Below are positions 7,588-15,899 of a DNA stretch of 50,607 nucleotides, piece by piece. The notes under the pieces were generated by a model. The model saw nothing but the letters and a program-made list of their open reading frames with translations. It was not told where the DNA came from and did no database searches. The position numbers and the translations under genes were made by a program. This DNA comes from Bacteroidota bacterium (GTDB taxonomy: Bacteria; Bacteroidota; Ignavibacteria; Ignavibacteriales; Ignavibacteriaceae). The DNA is taken from the NCBI GenBank assembly GCA_021824565.1, contig JAKAKL010000035.1, positions 1-50,607 on the forward strand, read 5' to 3'. Numbering within the stretch: position 1 is the stretch's first letter; every line of letters starts with the position of its first letter.

Positions 7588-8346
7588 ATGAAAACAAGGT
7601 TCCTTTTAACTGATTTATTGCCGGGGCTGCACGAGAAGGATGAATTCTTTGATAAAATCTTTCACGAGACAAAAACATGGGGTCGTATCTGGCGGCTCAC
7701 TCTGCTATTTATTTTTCTAACGTTTATATACGGATTAGTGATGGGGTGTTACAGCGGATTTCTCCAGGCTATAACGGCGGGAATAAAAGTTCCGGTTTTA
7801 TTTCTTCTTTCTCTTCTTATTTGCTTCCCTGCTTTTTTCATAATACAGTTTATACTCGGATCGAAGATGCATCTACCGCAAATGATCATTATTATTTTGT
7901 CGGGATTTATTTTAACTGCAGCAATTATGGTTTCATTTGCTCCTATCGTAGTGCTCTTTGTTTTAACCGGAGGGAATTATTATTTTCTTCAGCTTCTTCA
8001 TGTTGCCGTATTTGCTTTAGCTGGAATCTTCGGAATGAAGATGGTGCTGGACGCACTTAAATATTCATGCGAGCAGAAGAATGTATATCCGAGAACCGGT
8101 GTTGAAGTTTTTAGGTTCTGGGTGATAATACTTGCCTTTGTCGGAATCCAGATTGCCTGGAATATTCAGCCGTTCCTTGCTGAAAAAACCGAAGGATATA
8201 ATTTGTTCAAAAAATATAAGGGAAATTTTTATACCGCTGTTATTTATTCTATTCAGCAATTAGCAAGTCACGATGATACTGTTAGACCAAAGAACAATGA
8301 TTCACAGTTACAATTTTTCCATGATACTACGAAAGCGATGAAATAG
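7588..8346 (+). CDS. Multi-pass membrane protein, unknown function
   Basis: A 252-residue protein with about five to six hydrophobic helices between residues 37 and 195. A short charged N-terminal segment (1-30) and a hydrophilic C-terminal tail (about 205-252) flank the membrane part. AAGGAG lies 10-15 bases before the ATG. The overall shape recalls Yip1-like membrane proteins of Bacteroidota, but no motif settles it. A small HTH gene follows after one base, so the two form an operon. No transport or catalytic residues are recognisable. Confidence 0.7.
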   Translation: MKTRFLLTDLLPGLHEKDEFFDKIFHETKTWGRIWRLTLLFIFLTFIYGLVMGCYSGFLQAITAGIKVPVLFLLSLLICFPAFFIIQFILGSKMHLPQMIIIILSGFILTAAIMVSFAPIVVLFVLTGGNYYFLQLLHVAVFALAGIFGMKMVLDALKYSCEQKNVYPRTGVEVFRFWVIILAFVGIQIAWNIQPFLAEKTEGYNLFKKYKGNFYTAVIYSIQQLASHDDTVRPKNNDSQLQFFHDTTKAMK

Positions 8347-8347
8347 A

Positions 8348-8584
8348 ATGCAAGAGAATGAAATTATGACGCTCGAAGAAGTTGCGGATTATCTAAAAGT
8401 AAAGCCACAGACAATTTATACCTGGGCGCAGGAGAAGAAAATTCCAGCCGCAAAGTTAGGGAAGGAGTGGCGTTTCAAAAGGTCTATAATTGATGTATGG
8501 TTTAATCAGCATTTCGATGAGAAGTTTGAGCCGATCATTAATAAAGCTGCAACAACTGCAACAAAGAAAACAGCGAATGAATAG
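8348..8584 (+). CDS. Excisionase-family helix-turn-helix protein
   Basis: A 78-residue DNA-binding protein of the MerR-like/excisionase (HTH_17) type. It has MTLEEVADYLKVKPQTIYTW (about 7-26) as the helix-turn-helix and GKEWRFKRSIIDVW (about 39-52) as the wing and C-terminal helix. The length is normal for the family. It starts one base after the stop of the membrane protein gene. No integrase, transposase or other phage gene is nearby, so a role as a local regulator is more likely than excision. Confidence 0.8.
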   Translation: MQENEIMTLEEVADYLKVKPQTIYTWAQEKKIPAAKLGKEWRFKRSIIDVWFNQHFDEKFEPIINKAATTATKKTANE

Positions 8585-8765
8585 ATGGAGCGATATCTAT
8601 CGAGGAAATAATTACAAGGGGCATTACAGCAGAATTAACAATTTGAGGTTTGGATAAGAAATAATTAAAGATAATATTAATTTGTTCAGGTGAATAAAAG
8701 AAATTACGAATCAACAAGATATTGCAGGACAAATAGGTTTATACGTTTTAGTGCCGCCTATAATT

Positions 8766-8798
8766 TTTCCTTCTCCCGGAGAGGGAGAAGGAAATTTT
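8766..8798. terminator. Bidirectional terminator
   Basis: A perfect 12-bp stem (8766-8777 with 8783-8794) closes on a five-base loop and is followed by T4 on the plus strand; the minus strand also exits into a T-run. It sits between the convergent HTH gene and fmdE-like gene. Otherwise 8585-8882 holds nothing recognisable. Confidence 0.75.
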
Positions 8799-8882
8799 AG
8801 ATGTTGTGAAAAAATGAGCGCGATCTTTTGAAGTACTGCCTACTGGATATCTTCTAAAGCGTTCAAGTTATAGTATATGGAA

Positions 8883-9491
8883 TTATTTAGCTGCGCAATC
8901 GATGCAGACATGCTTGCCGCTTTTTATTCTTCCATATTCTTCAACTGTCATCTCGCCGCATTCATCGCAGACAAAGCCGTTAAAGCTGTCTTTCTTTGGC
9001 TCAAGTTTGTAATCATAAACATTGGAAATATTTAAGAGCATTTCTTGAGGAGCGCTCATTACTTTTACAATTAAAGGGTCGACAACTTCCGATGGAACTT
9101 TGCTTGCGGGGATTCCTTTCTCTCTGTACTTTTTGAAAAAATCTGATTGCTTATTCTGAAGCATAGCTTCAGCTTTAGGCGTTACGCGAACAGCTTTACC
9201 GGATTCTCTATCAACAAGCGTAACTGCCCATTTACCTTTATGAGTTTTCTTAATGTTGCCTTTGCCGAAAGTAGTGCCCATAATTACTTGAAGCCCGTCG
9301 GCATAGCAGGTAGCGCAGTGGTCTTCGCCCAGATCTACGAAGGCAAGTATTTGACCGTCTTTAGCTCTTTCAACGCCAAGAGCATTCATAGCTGCCGCAC
9401 CGGTGCGTAATCCTAAAGGCATAGCAGGGCATTTGTGTCCGTGGAATTTTTGACCAAACTCCAACCAATCTTGCGGATTTATAGTTGACAT
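8883..9491 (-). CDS. FmdE family protein with zinc ribbon
   Basis: A 202-residue protein of the FmdE family (formylmethanofuran dehydrogenase subunit E-like). It has the hallmark FHGHKCPAMPLGLR (about 16-29), then DLGEDHCATCYADGLQVIMGTT. The C-terminal treble-clef or zinc-ribbon has CDEC and CIDC pairs. FmdE-like proteins occur in many bacteria lacking methanogenesis and often accompany molybdenum or tungsten enzymes or metal transport; the exact role is unknown. It is the last gene of a leftward operon behind the porin (17-bp gap) and TSUP permease, under apparent TetR control. Confidence 0.85.
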   Translation of the reverse strand: MSTINPQDWLEFGQKFHGHKCPAMPLGLRTGAAAMNALGVERAKDGQILAFVDLGEDHCATCYADGLQVIMGTTFGKGNIKKTHKGKWAVTLVDRESGKAVRVTPKAEAMLQNKQSDFFKKYREKGIPASKVPSEVVDPLIVKVMSAPQEMLLNISNVYDYKLEPKKDSFNGFVCDECGEMTVEEYGRIKSGKHVCIDCAAK

Positions 9492-9508
9492 ATTATTTAT
9501 CCTTATGT

Positions 9509-10600
9509 TTAATTAAAGAAATACTGAATTTGTACAGTTGTTAGTGAATTAGTTTTATTTGTAGTAAACTGGAATTTATTATCTAAAGAAATTTTAATAT
9601 CGTTTCCCTTTAACAAGTATGAATAACCTATTGCATACCATGGTTTATCGACTGTTGAAGGGTTTAAGTCGTTATATTGTTCGATTGAAAGCGCAAGTAA
9701 ATTTTTAGATGCGAATAGATAATCGGCAAGCGCATAATAACCGTGAGCTCTTTCAGCTCCGAGATTTGCTTGAATATATTCCGACTGCAGCTCAAAGCTT
9801 CCAATATTTAATTTCCCTTCAAAGCCGAAACGGAAATCATTGCCGGTAAAGGAAAAATTATTGCCGAAGATTTTGGTGAACTGCAGATCGTGAGCATCCC
9901 TGTAAGAGAGATTATAGCCTAACTCTAATTTGGATTCGGAATTATCAAGAAGCAGTAAGCTTCCTCTATTTACATATAAAAAGTTTCTTTGGTTTGATAC
10001 ATTGTTCGCGCCGTTCCCGTTAAAGAAACCAAAGCTGATAGAACCGGTTTTATTATTAGCCATCTTTAGTTCGATGCCGATATCTCTAGCCATAGTTTCG
10101 GCGCCGGGGACAAGGGCATTAACAACATCAGCTCTTTCATCAAATGGGATAGTATAATCCGGCTGCTTTCTTTGCAAGCTGAAATCCGGAACAAACTGAC
10201 CGGCAGTTACTTCGAAAGAGTTGGTTTTATAATTCACTAAAACATCTTGAAGCAGGAACTGATATTTAACTTGCTGAAGAAAATTTGCTTGAAGCTTATA
10301 GCTCCAATTACCGCTAGTTTCGGGCAGCAAGCCATTAACCCAGAACTTTGCCCTTCGTACAGAGAAATTTGTTTGATTGAGATAATTATCAGAAAAGCGA
10401 TATTGGAGATAACCATTCCAATTTATTTTTTGCTGGGCTAAGGAAGTTGTACCCAATGCAAGCAAGAATATAAAAGTAAAAATGAATGTTACTCTATGTT
10501 TTTCTGTGAGTACTCTGTGCAACTCTGTGTAACTTTTTTTGTAACACAGAGAACCACAGAGGCAGCACAGAGTTTCACGGAGGGAAATTTTAGAAACCAT
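9509..10600 (-). CDS. Phosphate-selective porin OprO/OprP-like
   Basis: A 363-residue outer-membrane beta-barrel. After the signal segment (about residues 38-55, ending TTSLAQ) comes INWNGYLQYRF, then alternating strands to a C-terminal aromatic IQYFFN, as in OprO/P-type porins. The first 35 or so residues are odd: they are translated from an intergenic CACAGAG fold-back repeat and add a Cys-rich stretch before the signal peptide. ATG 10600 has a strong AGGAG site upstream, but the codon itself lies at the edge of the repeat. TTG at 10522-10520 is an alternative start that would give a normal-length signal peptide. Confidence 0.75.
   Translation of the reverse strand: MVSKISLRETLCCLCGSLCYKKSYTELHRVLTEKHRVTFIFTFIFLLALGTTSLAQQKINWNGYLQYRFSDNYLNQTNFSVRRAKFWVNGLLPETSGNWSYKLQANFLQQVKYQFLLQDVLVNYKTNSFEVTAGQFVPDFSLQRKQPDYTIPFDERADVVNALVPGAETMARDIGIELKMANNKTGSISFGFFNGNGANNVSNQRNFLYVNRGSLLLLDNSESKLELGYNLSYRDAHDLQFTKIFGNNFSFTGNDFRFGFEGKLNIGSFELQSEYIQANLGAERAHGYYALADYLFASKNLLALSIEQYNDLNPSTVDKPWYAIGYSYLLKGNDIKISLDNKFQFTTNKTNSLTTVQIQYFFN
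10497..10600. repeat. CACAGAG fold-back repeat inside porin 5' end
   Basis: Two oppositely oriented arms of degenerate CACAGAG units meet around a T-run: a leftward arm at about 10497-10533 and a rightward arm at 10541-10600. The right arm aligns along its whole length with the arm at 15750-15806, including the trailing AATTTTA..AACCAT. The porin reading frame runs through the whole element. Confidence 0.8.
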
Positions 10601-10619
10601 AATTAACTCCTCTCCTTTA

Positions 10620-11393
10620 TCAAACTAATTTAATTAGAATTTGAGCTGCAAGAGCCCACATAATAAAACCGAGTCCTGCTTTGATCATCTTTGGTTTTAC
10701 TCTAAGACTGAATCTTGCGCCAAGGTTTCCGCCGATGAGCACAGCAATTCCGGTTATAGCAATCAATGGATAATCAAGACGGTGCGAAGTTGCATGACCA
10801 AGAATACCGGCAAGAGCAGAGAAAGATATAATTAGATGAGAAGAGCCGGCTGCAGACTTTGTTGGGTATTTGAGAACGTACGTCATGAACGGAACAATTA
10901 ACACGCCCCCGCCAACACCGAGTAAACCGGATATAACTCCAACGGCAATACTAAATACAACAATAAGCACGTACATAGCCGTTGAAGGGTGAGGCATTGG
11001 CTCATCATCAGTATCGTTCCCTTTTTGCCAGTATGTAAGAATCATTCTAGTGCCCAGTATTAAGAGAAAAGAAACGAACAGCCAAAGCAGCACATGTTGA
11101 TTTACCGATTTAGAAAAAACACCTCCGGCAAAAGCGCCTACAACAATGCCCGGCACAAACATGAAAGAGGCTTTCATGTCAATCATTTTATTCTTGTAAA
11201 AAATATAACCGGCAGAGGTTGAAGTAATTAGGTTTAATACAAGGGATGTTGATGTCGAACTTAAAACTGAAAAACTAAGAAGTATAAGCAGCGGGGAGTA
11301 TACAGAGCCTCCTCCTTGTCCGAACATTGAAAATACAAAAGCGAGAATAAAAGAGAAGACCACCGCAAGAAGTATCATACTATTTATATCCAT
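10620..11393 (-). CDS. TSUP family (TauE/SafE) permease
   Basis: A 257-residue membrane protein with about eight helices and the internal two-fold repeat of the sulfite exporter TauE/SafE family. Typical glycine-rich segments are FGQGGGSVYSPLL (about 24-36) and GLLGVGGGVLIVPFM (about 158-172). These carriers move sulfite, sulfonates or other small organic anions. It is the first gene of the operon permease-porin-FmdE. The substrate is not deducible. A TetR-type operator covers its promoter region. Confidence 0.85.
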   Translation of the reverse strand: MDINSMILLAVVFSFILAFVFSMFGQGGGSVYSPLLILLSFSVLSSTSTSLVLNLITSTSAGYIFYKNKMIDMKASFMFVPGIVVGAFAGGVFSKSVNQHVLLWLFVSFLLILGTRMILTYWQKGNDTDDEPMPHPSTAMYVLIVVFSIAVGVISGLLGVGGGVLIVPFMTYVLKYPTKSAAGSSHLIISFSALAGILGHATSHRLDYPLIAITGIAVLIGGNLGARFSLRVKPKMIKAGLGFIMWALAAQILIKLV

Positions 11394-11454
11394 TGCTTAG
11401 TCTCCTTTTCGTTTAGTTTGGTAAGATTATTAGTCATTGCTTTATCCTTATCTT

Positions 11455-11489
11455 ATTATATTAAGTAATCATTTACTTACATTAGTAAG
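11455..11489 (-). promoter_or_regulatory. Promoter and TetR operator of the permease operon
   Basis: On the minus strand TATAAT (11455-11460) is a likely -10 box. Directly upstream lies GTAATCATTTACTTAC (11465-11480) followed by the palindrome CTTAC-ATTA-GTAAG (11476-11489). The 16-bp core matches 12111-12126, before the tetR gene, at 15 of 16 positions. No good -35 box is seen. Confidence 0.6.
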
Positions 11490-11498
11490 CAAATTTTT

Positions 11499-12089
11499 TT
11501 ATTTTTTTAATGCTTTCAAAATTAAAGAGTACATTCTTTTACAGAAGTTATCGGTATTGAAACCGCTTTTATTTAATATGAGTTCGATATTAAAAGTAAT
11601 AGGGATGCCCATATATATTACAGCAACATCTTCCGGATTTATGGACTTATCCCAGACGCCTTCGGCAATACCTTCCTTTACAATTTTAATAATGAACTGT
11701 TTTTGTTCAGATAAGATCTGGTTGAGTTTTTCTTTTAGTTCATTATCGCCAAGGTGCGCTGCCTCAGAAAAGAGAAGAATTGTAATGCCTCTATTTTCTT
11801 TTAGATATTTAACGTTACGGCATAAATAATTAGAAAGCTTTGTCTCAGCTTTATCCGGCTTAAGAACAATATTTCTTAAAGAGCCGACCAAATCCTCTGC
11901 TACGTCGTCCATTATTCCTTTTACAATATCTCGTTTTGTAGGGAAGTGGCGGAATATAGCGCCTTCAGTAAGACCGATTCTTTTTGCAAGATTCCGGGTG
12001 GATATATTATGCAGCCCTTCATCGGCAATAATATCGAGTACTGCCTTTTTAATTTGCTCTTGCCTTATGTCAGTAGATTCTCTAGTCAC
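11499..12089 (-). CDS. TetR family transcriptional regulator
   Basis: A 196-residue regulator. The N-terminal helix-turn-helix covers about residues 22-55 (ISTRNLAKRIGLTEGAIFRHFPTKRDI), and an all-helical ligand domain follows, as usual. It is transcribed leftward just upstream of the permease-porin-FmdE operon. Near-identical putative operators sit at its own promoter and at the operon promoter, which argues for autorepression and local repression. The inducer is unknown. Confidence 0.9.
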   Translation of the reverse strand: MTRESTDIRQEQIKKAVLDIIADEGLHNISTRNLAKRIGLTEGAIFRHFPTKRDIVKGIMDDVAEDLVGSLRNIVLKPDKAETKLSNYLCRNVKYLKENRGITILLFSEAAHLGDNELKEKLNQILSEQKQFIIKIVKEGIAEGVWDKSINPEDVAVIYMGIPITFNIELILNKSGFNTDNFCKRMYSLILKALKK

Positions 12090-12110
12090 TTTATTTGCTT
12101 AGATAAATTT

Positions 12111-12155
12111 GTAATCACTTACTTACTAAAATATATAATTAAACTTTAAAGTCAA
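12111..12155 (-). promoter_or_regulatory. tetR promoter and operator
   Basis: On the minus strand TTGACT (12150-12155) and TATTTT (12128-12133) are 16 bases apart. Immediately downstream lies GTAATCACTTACTTAC (12111-12126, plus-strand reading), the partner of the site at 11465-11480. Binding there would block initiation. Confidence 0.6.
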
Positions 12156-12220
12156 GAGATAAAATGGTGAAAATATGAGAAGTGATATTTAGCATCCAGC
12201 ATAAGACCAAATTATTGCTA

Positions 12221-12258
12221 TTGATATAAAGCGAAATATCATCGTATATTTACGATGA
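12221..12258 (+). promoter_or_regulatory. arsR1 promoter with palindromic operator
   Basis: TTGATA (12221-12226) and TATATT (12245-12250) are 18 bases apart. A perfect 8-bp inverted repeat TCATCGTA-TATT-TACGATGA (12239-12258) is centred on the -10 box. This fits an ArsR-type repressor site for the gene starting at 12280. Confidence 0.75.
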
Positions 12259-12279
12259 ACGATTGAGGAGAAAATAAAA

Positions 12280-12597
12280 ATGGCTTTTTCAAAGAAAGAA
12301 GAATTTACGAAGGAAGATATGTGGCTGGCGGATATTGCCAAGGCACTGGCTCATCCGGCAAGGATTAGAATTCTGAAGATATTAACTTCAATGAATGCCT
12401 GCATGGTGGGGAATATTGTAGAGCAGCTTCCTTTGTCTCAATCGACAGTCTCACAGCACCTTAAAGAATTAAAGCGAGTCGGATTAATCGAAGGTGAGAT
12501 AGACGGACCCAAAGTGTGCTACTGCATCAATAATAAAACTCTTACCAAAGCAAAGAAAGAAATGGATAAATTATATTCTAAATTATGTAATTGTTAA
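12280..12597 (+). CDS. arsR: ArsR family regulator 1
   Basis: A 105-residue winged-helix repressor. [14 protein letters not shown] (about 22-35) and the recognition helix [19 protein letters not shown] (about 52-70) are typical ArsR/SmtB. Candidate metalloid-binding cysteines are C41, C80, C82 and the C-terminal C103 and C105. The canonical ELCVCDL site is missing, so arsenite may be sensed by a different cysteine set. GAGGAG precedes the ATG. arsM follows after 21 bp in the same operon, and the operator at 12239-12258 implies autorepression. Confidence 0.9.
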   Translation: MAFSKKEEFTKEDMWLADIAKALAHPARIRILKILTSMNACMVGNIVEQLPLSQSTVSQHLKELKRVGLIEGEIDGPKVCYCINNKTLTKAKKEMDKLYSKLCNC

Positions 12598-12618
12598 ATA
12601 CTAAAGAAAGGATAAACA

Positions 12619-13422
12619 TTGAACACGCCTGAAGAAATAAAGTTAGTAGTTAAAAACAAATATGGCGAGATTGCAAAAAATGCCGGCAGCACCGGCTGCT
12701 GTGGTCCAACTAGTTGCTGTACGCCGGATAAAAATGATTACACGATTTTTCAAGATGATTATTCTAATCTAAAAGGATATGTTGCCGATGCGGACCTCGG
12801 GCTCGGCTGCGGGCTGCCGACAGAATTTGCCGGAATTAATAAAGGCGATACGGTAGTAGACCTTGGAAGCGGAGCCGGTAACGATGTCTTTGTTTCAAGA
12901 GCAATAGTTGGAGACGAAGGAAAAGTAATCGGTCTGGATATGACCGAGGCTATGATTGAGAAGGCAAATAAGAATAAAGAAAAATTGGGTTATACGAACA
13001 TCGAATTTAAGTTCGGTGAAATAGAAGCAATGCCTATTGAAAATAATACGGCGGATGTTGTAATCAGCAATTGTGTTTTGAACCTTGTCCCGGATAAACA
13101 AAAAGCTTTTGCGGAGATTTATAGAATACTCAAGCCGGGAGCGCATTTTTGTGTTTCGGACATAGTCATTAAAGGAGAAATGCCGGAAGAATTAAAAAAA
13201 TCGGCAGAGATGTATGCCGGCTGTGTATCAGGTGCATTGAGGCAAGAAGAATATCTCAAGACAATTCAACGTGCCGGATTTAAGAATATAAAAATAAAAA
13301 AGACTAAACAAATTGAATTGCCCGATGAAATGCTTAAAGAATATCTTTCCGAACAGGGACTTAAGGCATATAAGGAAAAACTACAAGGTATTTTTAGCAT
13401 TACAGTAGTCGGGTATAAATAA
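12619..13422 (+). CDS. arsM: Arsenite S-adenosylmethionine methyltransferase
   Basis: A 267-residue SAM-dependent methyltransferase that methylates As(III). The N-terminus has a CCGPTSCC cluster (C27, C28, C33, C34). The conserved catalytic cysteines appear at C64 (GLGCGLP), C152 (SNCVLNLVP) and C202 (YAGCVSGAL), the last two with the family's usual 50-residue spacing. The SAM-binding motif is VVDLGSGAGND (79-89). The start is TTG, preceded by AAAGGA. It is co-transcribed with arsR1. Confidence is high because all three catalytic cysteines are present. Confidence 0.93.
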   Translation: MNTPEEIKLVVKNKYGEIAKNAGSTGCCGPTSCCTPDKNDYTIFQDDYSNLKGYVADADLGLGCGLPTEFAGINKGDTVVDLGSGAGNDVFVSRAIVGDEGKVIGLDMTEAMIEKANKNKEKLGYTNIEFKFGEIEAMPIENNTADVVISNCVLNLVPDKQKAFAEIYRILKPGAHFCVSDIVIKGEMPEELKKSAEMYAGCVSGALRQEEYLKTIQRAGFKNIKIKKTKQIELPDEMLKEYLSEQGLKAYKEKLQGIFSITVVGYK

Positions 13423-13426
13423 TAGT

Positions 13427-13471
13427 TTGTATTTCTATCGATACATTATTATGTTTCGATTGTTAACGAAA
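13427..13471 (+). promoter_or_regulatory. arsR2 promoter with palindromes
   Basis: TTGTAT (13427-13432) and TATGTT (13450-13455) are 17 bases apart. The palindrome TATCGATA (13436-13443) lies in the spacer, and TTTCG-N8-CGAAA (13454-13471) overlaps the start site. Either could be the operator of the ArsR encoded at 13481. Confidence 0.5.
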
Positions 13472-13480
13472 TGGTTTTAG

Positions 13481-13837
13481 ATGACAACTTCAATTAAAGA
13501 AAATACAAGACTGTTCAAAGCATTATCGGATCCAAACAGGCTTAGGATCTTGAAAATGCTGCAATCAAAATCTCTGTGTGTATGTGAAATAACAGAGGTT
13601 CTTAGCTTAGCAACTTCTACTGTTTCGAAGCACCTTAGCATATTACGAGATACCGGTTTTATTATTGAAGAAAAGGACGGCAAATGGGTTAACTATATGA
13701 TCAATCCGAAGCCTTCTGATCCGAGAATATCATCTGTCCTTTCAACTCTCGACTTCTGGATTTCGGATGACAACTTGATTATCTCCGATAAGCAAAAGAT
13801 TCAAAAGGTAGATCGAAACGAAGTATGCGGCAGGTAA
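13481..13837 (+). CDS. arsR: ArsR family regulator 2
   Basis: A 118-residue ArsR-type repressor with the classical metalloid site SLCVCEIT (C33, C35) at the start of the DNA-binding region, followed by SLATSTVSKHLSILRDTGFI. The C-terminal 30 residues extend beyond the minimal fold and end near a further cysteine. No strong ribosome site is visible before the ATG. It heads the second ars operon (arsC, thioredoxin-like, ACR3). Unlike regulator 1 it carries the canonical As(III)-binding pair, so the two repressors may have different thresholds or ligands. Confidence 0.92.
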   Translation: MTTSIKENTRLFKALSDPNRLRILKMLQSKSLCVCEITEVLSLATSTVSKHLSILRDTGFIIEEKDGKWVNYMINPKPSDPRISSVLSTLDFWISDDNLIISDKQKIQKVDRNEVCGR

Positions 13838-13889
13838 TATATTTTTTGTTTAACATTTCGATAATTGGCAAAATATAGGAGGCAAGCAG

Positions 13890-14309
13890 ATGAGGATTTT
13901 AATTTTATGTACAGGTAATAGCTGCCGCAGTCAAATGGCGGAGGAATTTCTCAAATCATTTGATTCGGATTTAGAAGTTTATTCGGCGGGGACAAATCCT
14001 TCAAGTCAGGTTCATCCAAAGGCAGTTCAAGTAATGTTAGAGACAGGAATAGATTTAAGCAAAAATGTTACAAAGAATGTTGAACAATTCTTAAACACGG
14101 CTTTTGATTATGTAATTACGGTTTGCGATAATGCAAAGGAAGCATGTCCGGTTTTTATTGGAAAAGTTGGAAAGCAAATTCACATAGGTTTTGAAGACCC
14201 GGCAGAAGCTGTAGGAACGGATGAAGAAATTCTTGCAGTGTTTAGAAAAGTGAGAAATGAAATCAAAATTAAATTTTATGAGTTTTATAAAAATAATTTA
14301 GTGATGTGA
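13890..14309 (+). CDS. arsC: Arsenate reductase, thioredoxin-coupled LMWP type
   Basis: A 139-residue cytoplasmic arsenate reductase with the low-molecular-weight phosphatase P-loop LCTGNSCRS (C7, C12) and the redox pair C79 and C86 (VCDNAKEACP). This is the same spacing as the thioredoxin-dependent enzyme of S. aureus pI258. It converts arsenate to arsenite for export. AGGAGG lies 9-14 bases upstream of the ATG, the strongest ribosome site in this island. A thioredoxin-like gene follows and may be its reductant. Confidence 0.95.
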   Translation: MRILILCTGNSCRSQMAEEFLKSFDSDLEVYSAGTNPSSQVHPKAVQVMLETGIDLSKNVTKNVEQFLNTAFDYVITVCDNAKEACPVFIGKVGKQIHIGFEDPAEAVGTDEEILAVFRKVRNEIKIKFYEFYKNNLVM

Positions 14310-14322
14310 GCCGAAGTAAAAT

Positions 14323-14368
14323 TGTAACACAGAGTTACACGGAGTCCACACAGAGTGACACAGAGAGG
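14323..14368 (+). repeat. CACAGAG repeat arm before thioredoxin-like gene
   Basis: A single arm of degenerate CACAGAG units between arsC and the thioredoxin-like gene. Its last unit runs into AGAGG, which serves as the ribosome site of ATG 14379. It is related to the arms at 10541, 15750, 15820 and 16309. Confidence 0.7.
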
Positions 14369-14378
14369 AAAAATCAAA

Positions 14379-14636
14379 ATGTTAAATATTAAAGTTCTTG
14401 GTTCAGGGTGTACGAATTGTTTGAATTTAGAAAAGCTTTGCAGAGAAGTAACATCTGAAAACCGGATTGATGCGGTAATAGAAAAAGTAACCGACTTAAG
14501 AGAAATAATGGGTTATGGGATAATGAGCACTCCCGGGTTAGTAATGAACGGCAAAGTGGTATCGAGCGGGAAGCTGCCGACAAAAGCAACATTAACACAC
14601 TGGATGATGGATGCTGTTGCACAAGAAAATAATTAG
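14379..14636 (+). CDS. Thioredoxin-like CxxC protein
   Basis: An 85-residue protein of the small redox-active disulfide protein family (thioredoxin fold, TM0996/MTH895-like). CTNC (C11, C14) sits after the first strand, and the cis-proline region [10 protein letters not shown] is present. ATG 14379 is chosen because the eight residues before it are translated repeat sequence and AGAGG lies at the right distance. Such proteins are frequent in ars operons and may supply electrons to ArsC or handle As(III). The next gene starts at its stop codon. Confidence 0.88.
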   Translation: MLNIKVLGSGCTNCLNLEKLCREVTSENRIDAVIEKVTDLREIMGYGIMSTPGLVMNGKVVSSGKLPTKATLTHWMMDAVAQENN

Positions 14637-15721
14637 TGGATGGAATGGAGAATGAAAGAATGAGTACGACTACGAAGCGGTTATCCTTCCTTGATAGATA
14701 TTTAACTCTATGGATTTTTCTGGCAATGTTCGTTGGTGTATTCACCGGTTATATTTTCCCTGGCATAGTTAATTTTTGGAATTCATTTCAGTCCGGGACA
14801 ACAAATATTCCCATCGCAATCGGACTAATCTTGATGATGTATCCGCCGCTTGCAAAGGTAAAGTACGAAGAACTTGGAGATGTATTTAGAAATGTAAAAA
14901 TGTTATCGCTTTCTCTAATTCAAAATTGGATAATCGGACCGGTGCTGATGTTTTTTCTTGCGATAATTTTCTTGCAAGGCTACCCGGAATACATGGCTGG
15001 CTTGATTATGATTGGTCTGGCGCGCTGCATTGCGATGGTAATTGTCTGGAATGAACTTGCTAAAGGCGATACAGAATACGCTGCCGGATTAGTTGCTTTT
15101 AATTCAATTTTTCAAGTTCTGTTTTTCTCAATCTATGCTTATGTATTCTTGACGGTTCTTCCTTCAGCTTTGGGACTAAAAACATTTAAGGTAGATATTA
15201 CAATCGGACAAATTGCCGAAAGTGTTTTTATTTATCTTGGGATTCCTTTCTTAGCAGGAATAATAACACGGTTTAGTCTCATCAAAATAAAAAATAAAGA
15301 ATGGTATCAGACCAAATTTATTCCGAAGATTAGCCCAATTACTTTGATAGCTCTGTTGTTTACTATTATAGTAATGTTCTCGCTTAAAGGCGAGTATATT
15401 GTAAAAATTCCGCTTGATGTTGTGCGAATTGCTATCCCGCTGGTTTTCTATTTCATCATTATGTTTTTTGTTTCGTTTTATCTTGGAAGAAAAATCGGTG
15501 CGGATTATTCCAAAACAGCTACGCTTTCGTTCACTGCAGCAAGCAACAATTTTGAGCTTGCAATAGCAGTGGCGGTAGCAGTATTCGGAATAAATTCCGG
15601 AGAAGCATTTGCGGCAGTTATCGGACCTTTAGTTGAAGTCCCGGTTTTAATAAGTCTTGTAAACGTGGCGTTATGGTTTCAGAAAAAATATTTCAAAGCA
15701 GTTGATGAAGGAACCGCTTAG
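14636..15721 (+). CDS. acr3: ACR3 family arsenite efflux permease
   Basis: A 361-residue, ten-helix arsenite exporter of the inner membrane. The hallmark [16 protein letters not shown] contains the essential cysteine (C131 in this numbering), and [14 protein letters not shown] near the end is also conserved. The open frame begins at GTG 14636, overlapping the previous gene, but ATG 14660 ([10 protein letters not shown]) with GGAG upstream is an equally good start. ACR3 works without an ATPase. It exports the arsenite made by ArsC. Confidence 0.94.
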   Translation: MDGMENERMSTTTKRLSFLDRYLTLWIFLAMFVGVFTGYIFPGIVNFWNSFQSGTTNIPIAIGLILMMYPPLAKVKYEELGDVFRNVKMLSLSLIQNWIIGPVLMFFLAIIFLQGYPEYMAGLIMIGLARCIAMVIVWNELAKGDTEYAAGLVAFNSIFQVLFFSIYAYVFLTVLPSALGLKTFKVDITIGQIAESVFIYLGIPFLAGIITRFSLIKIKNKEWYQTKFIPKISPITLIALLFTIIVMFSLKGEYIVKIPLDVVRIAIPLVFYFIIMFFVSFYLGRKIGADYSKTATLSFTAASNNFELAIAVAVAVFGINSGEAFAAVIGPLVEVPVLISLVNVALWFQKKYFKAVDEGTA

Positions 15722-15749
15722 GTTTATAATGTTTGCGAAGTTAAAAACA

Positions 15750-15842
15750 GTTACACAGAGTTACGCAGAGGAAGCACAGAGTAACACTGAGGAATTTTAA
15801 AACCATGTGTAAGAATTAAGTAACACAGAGCTGCACAGAGAA
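15750..15842 (+). repeat. CACAGAG repeat, left arm of GxxExxY cassette
   Basis: The first 21 bases (15750-15770) are perfectly repeated in inverse orientation at 16340-16360. Weaker similarity continues inward to about 15806. A second, shorter arm of the same type lies at 15820-15842. Confidence 0.85.
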
Positions 15843-15899
15843 ATAATTAAAACTTGGTGAGCACTCTCTTATGTTTTTACAATAATAGAGGAAAATAAA

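Noticed and set aside
8348-8584. Prophage or integrative element marked by an excisionase
   Set aside because: No integrase, att-like repeats or phage genes nearby; this HTH type is common in ordinary regulators.
8766-8794. Mobile inverted-repeat element
   Set aside because: A single hairpin between convergent genes with T-runs is explained by a bidirectional terminator.
14389-14745. 118-codon minus-strand open frame
   Set aside because: Lies antisense over the thioredoxin-like and acr3 genes, which have clear family motifs.
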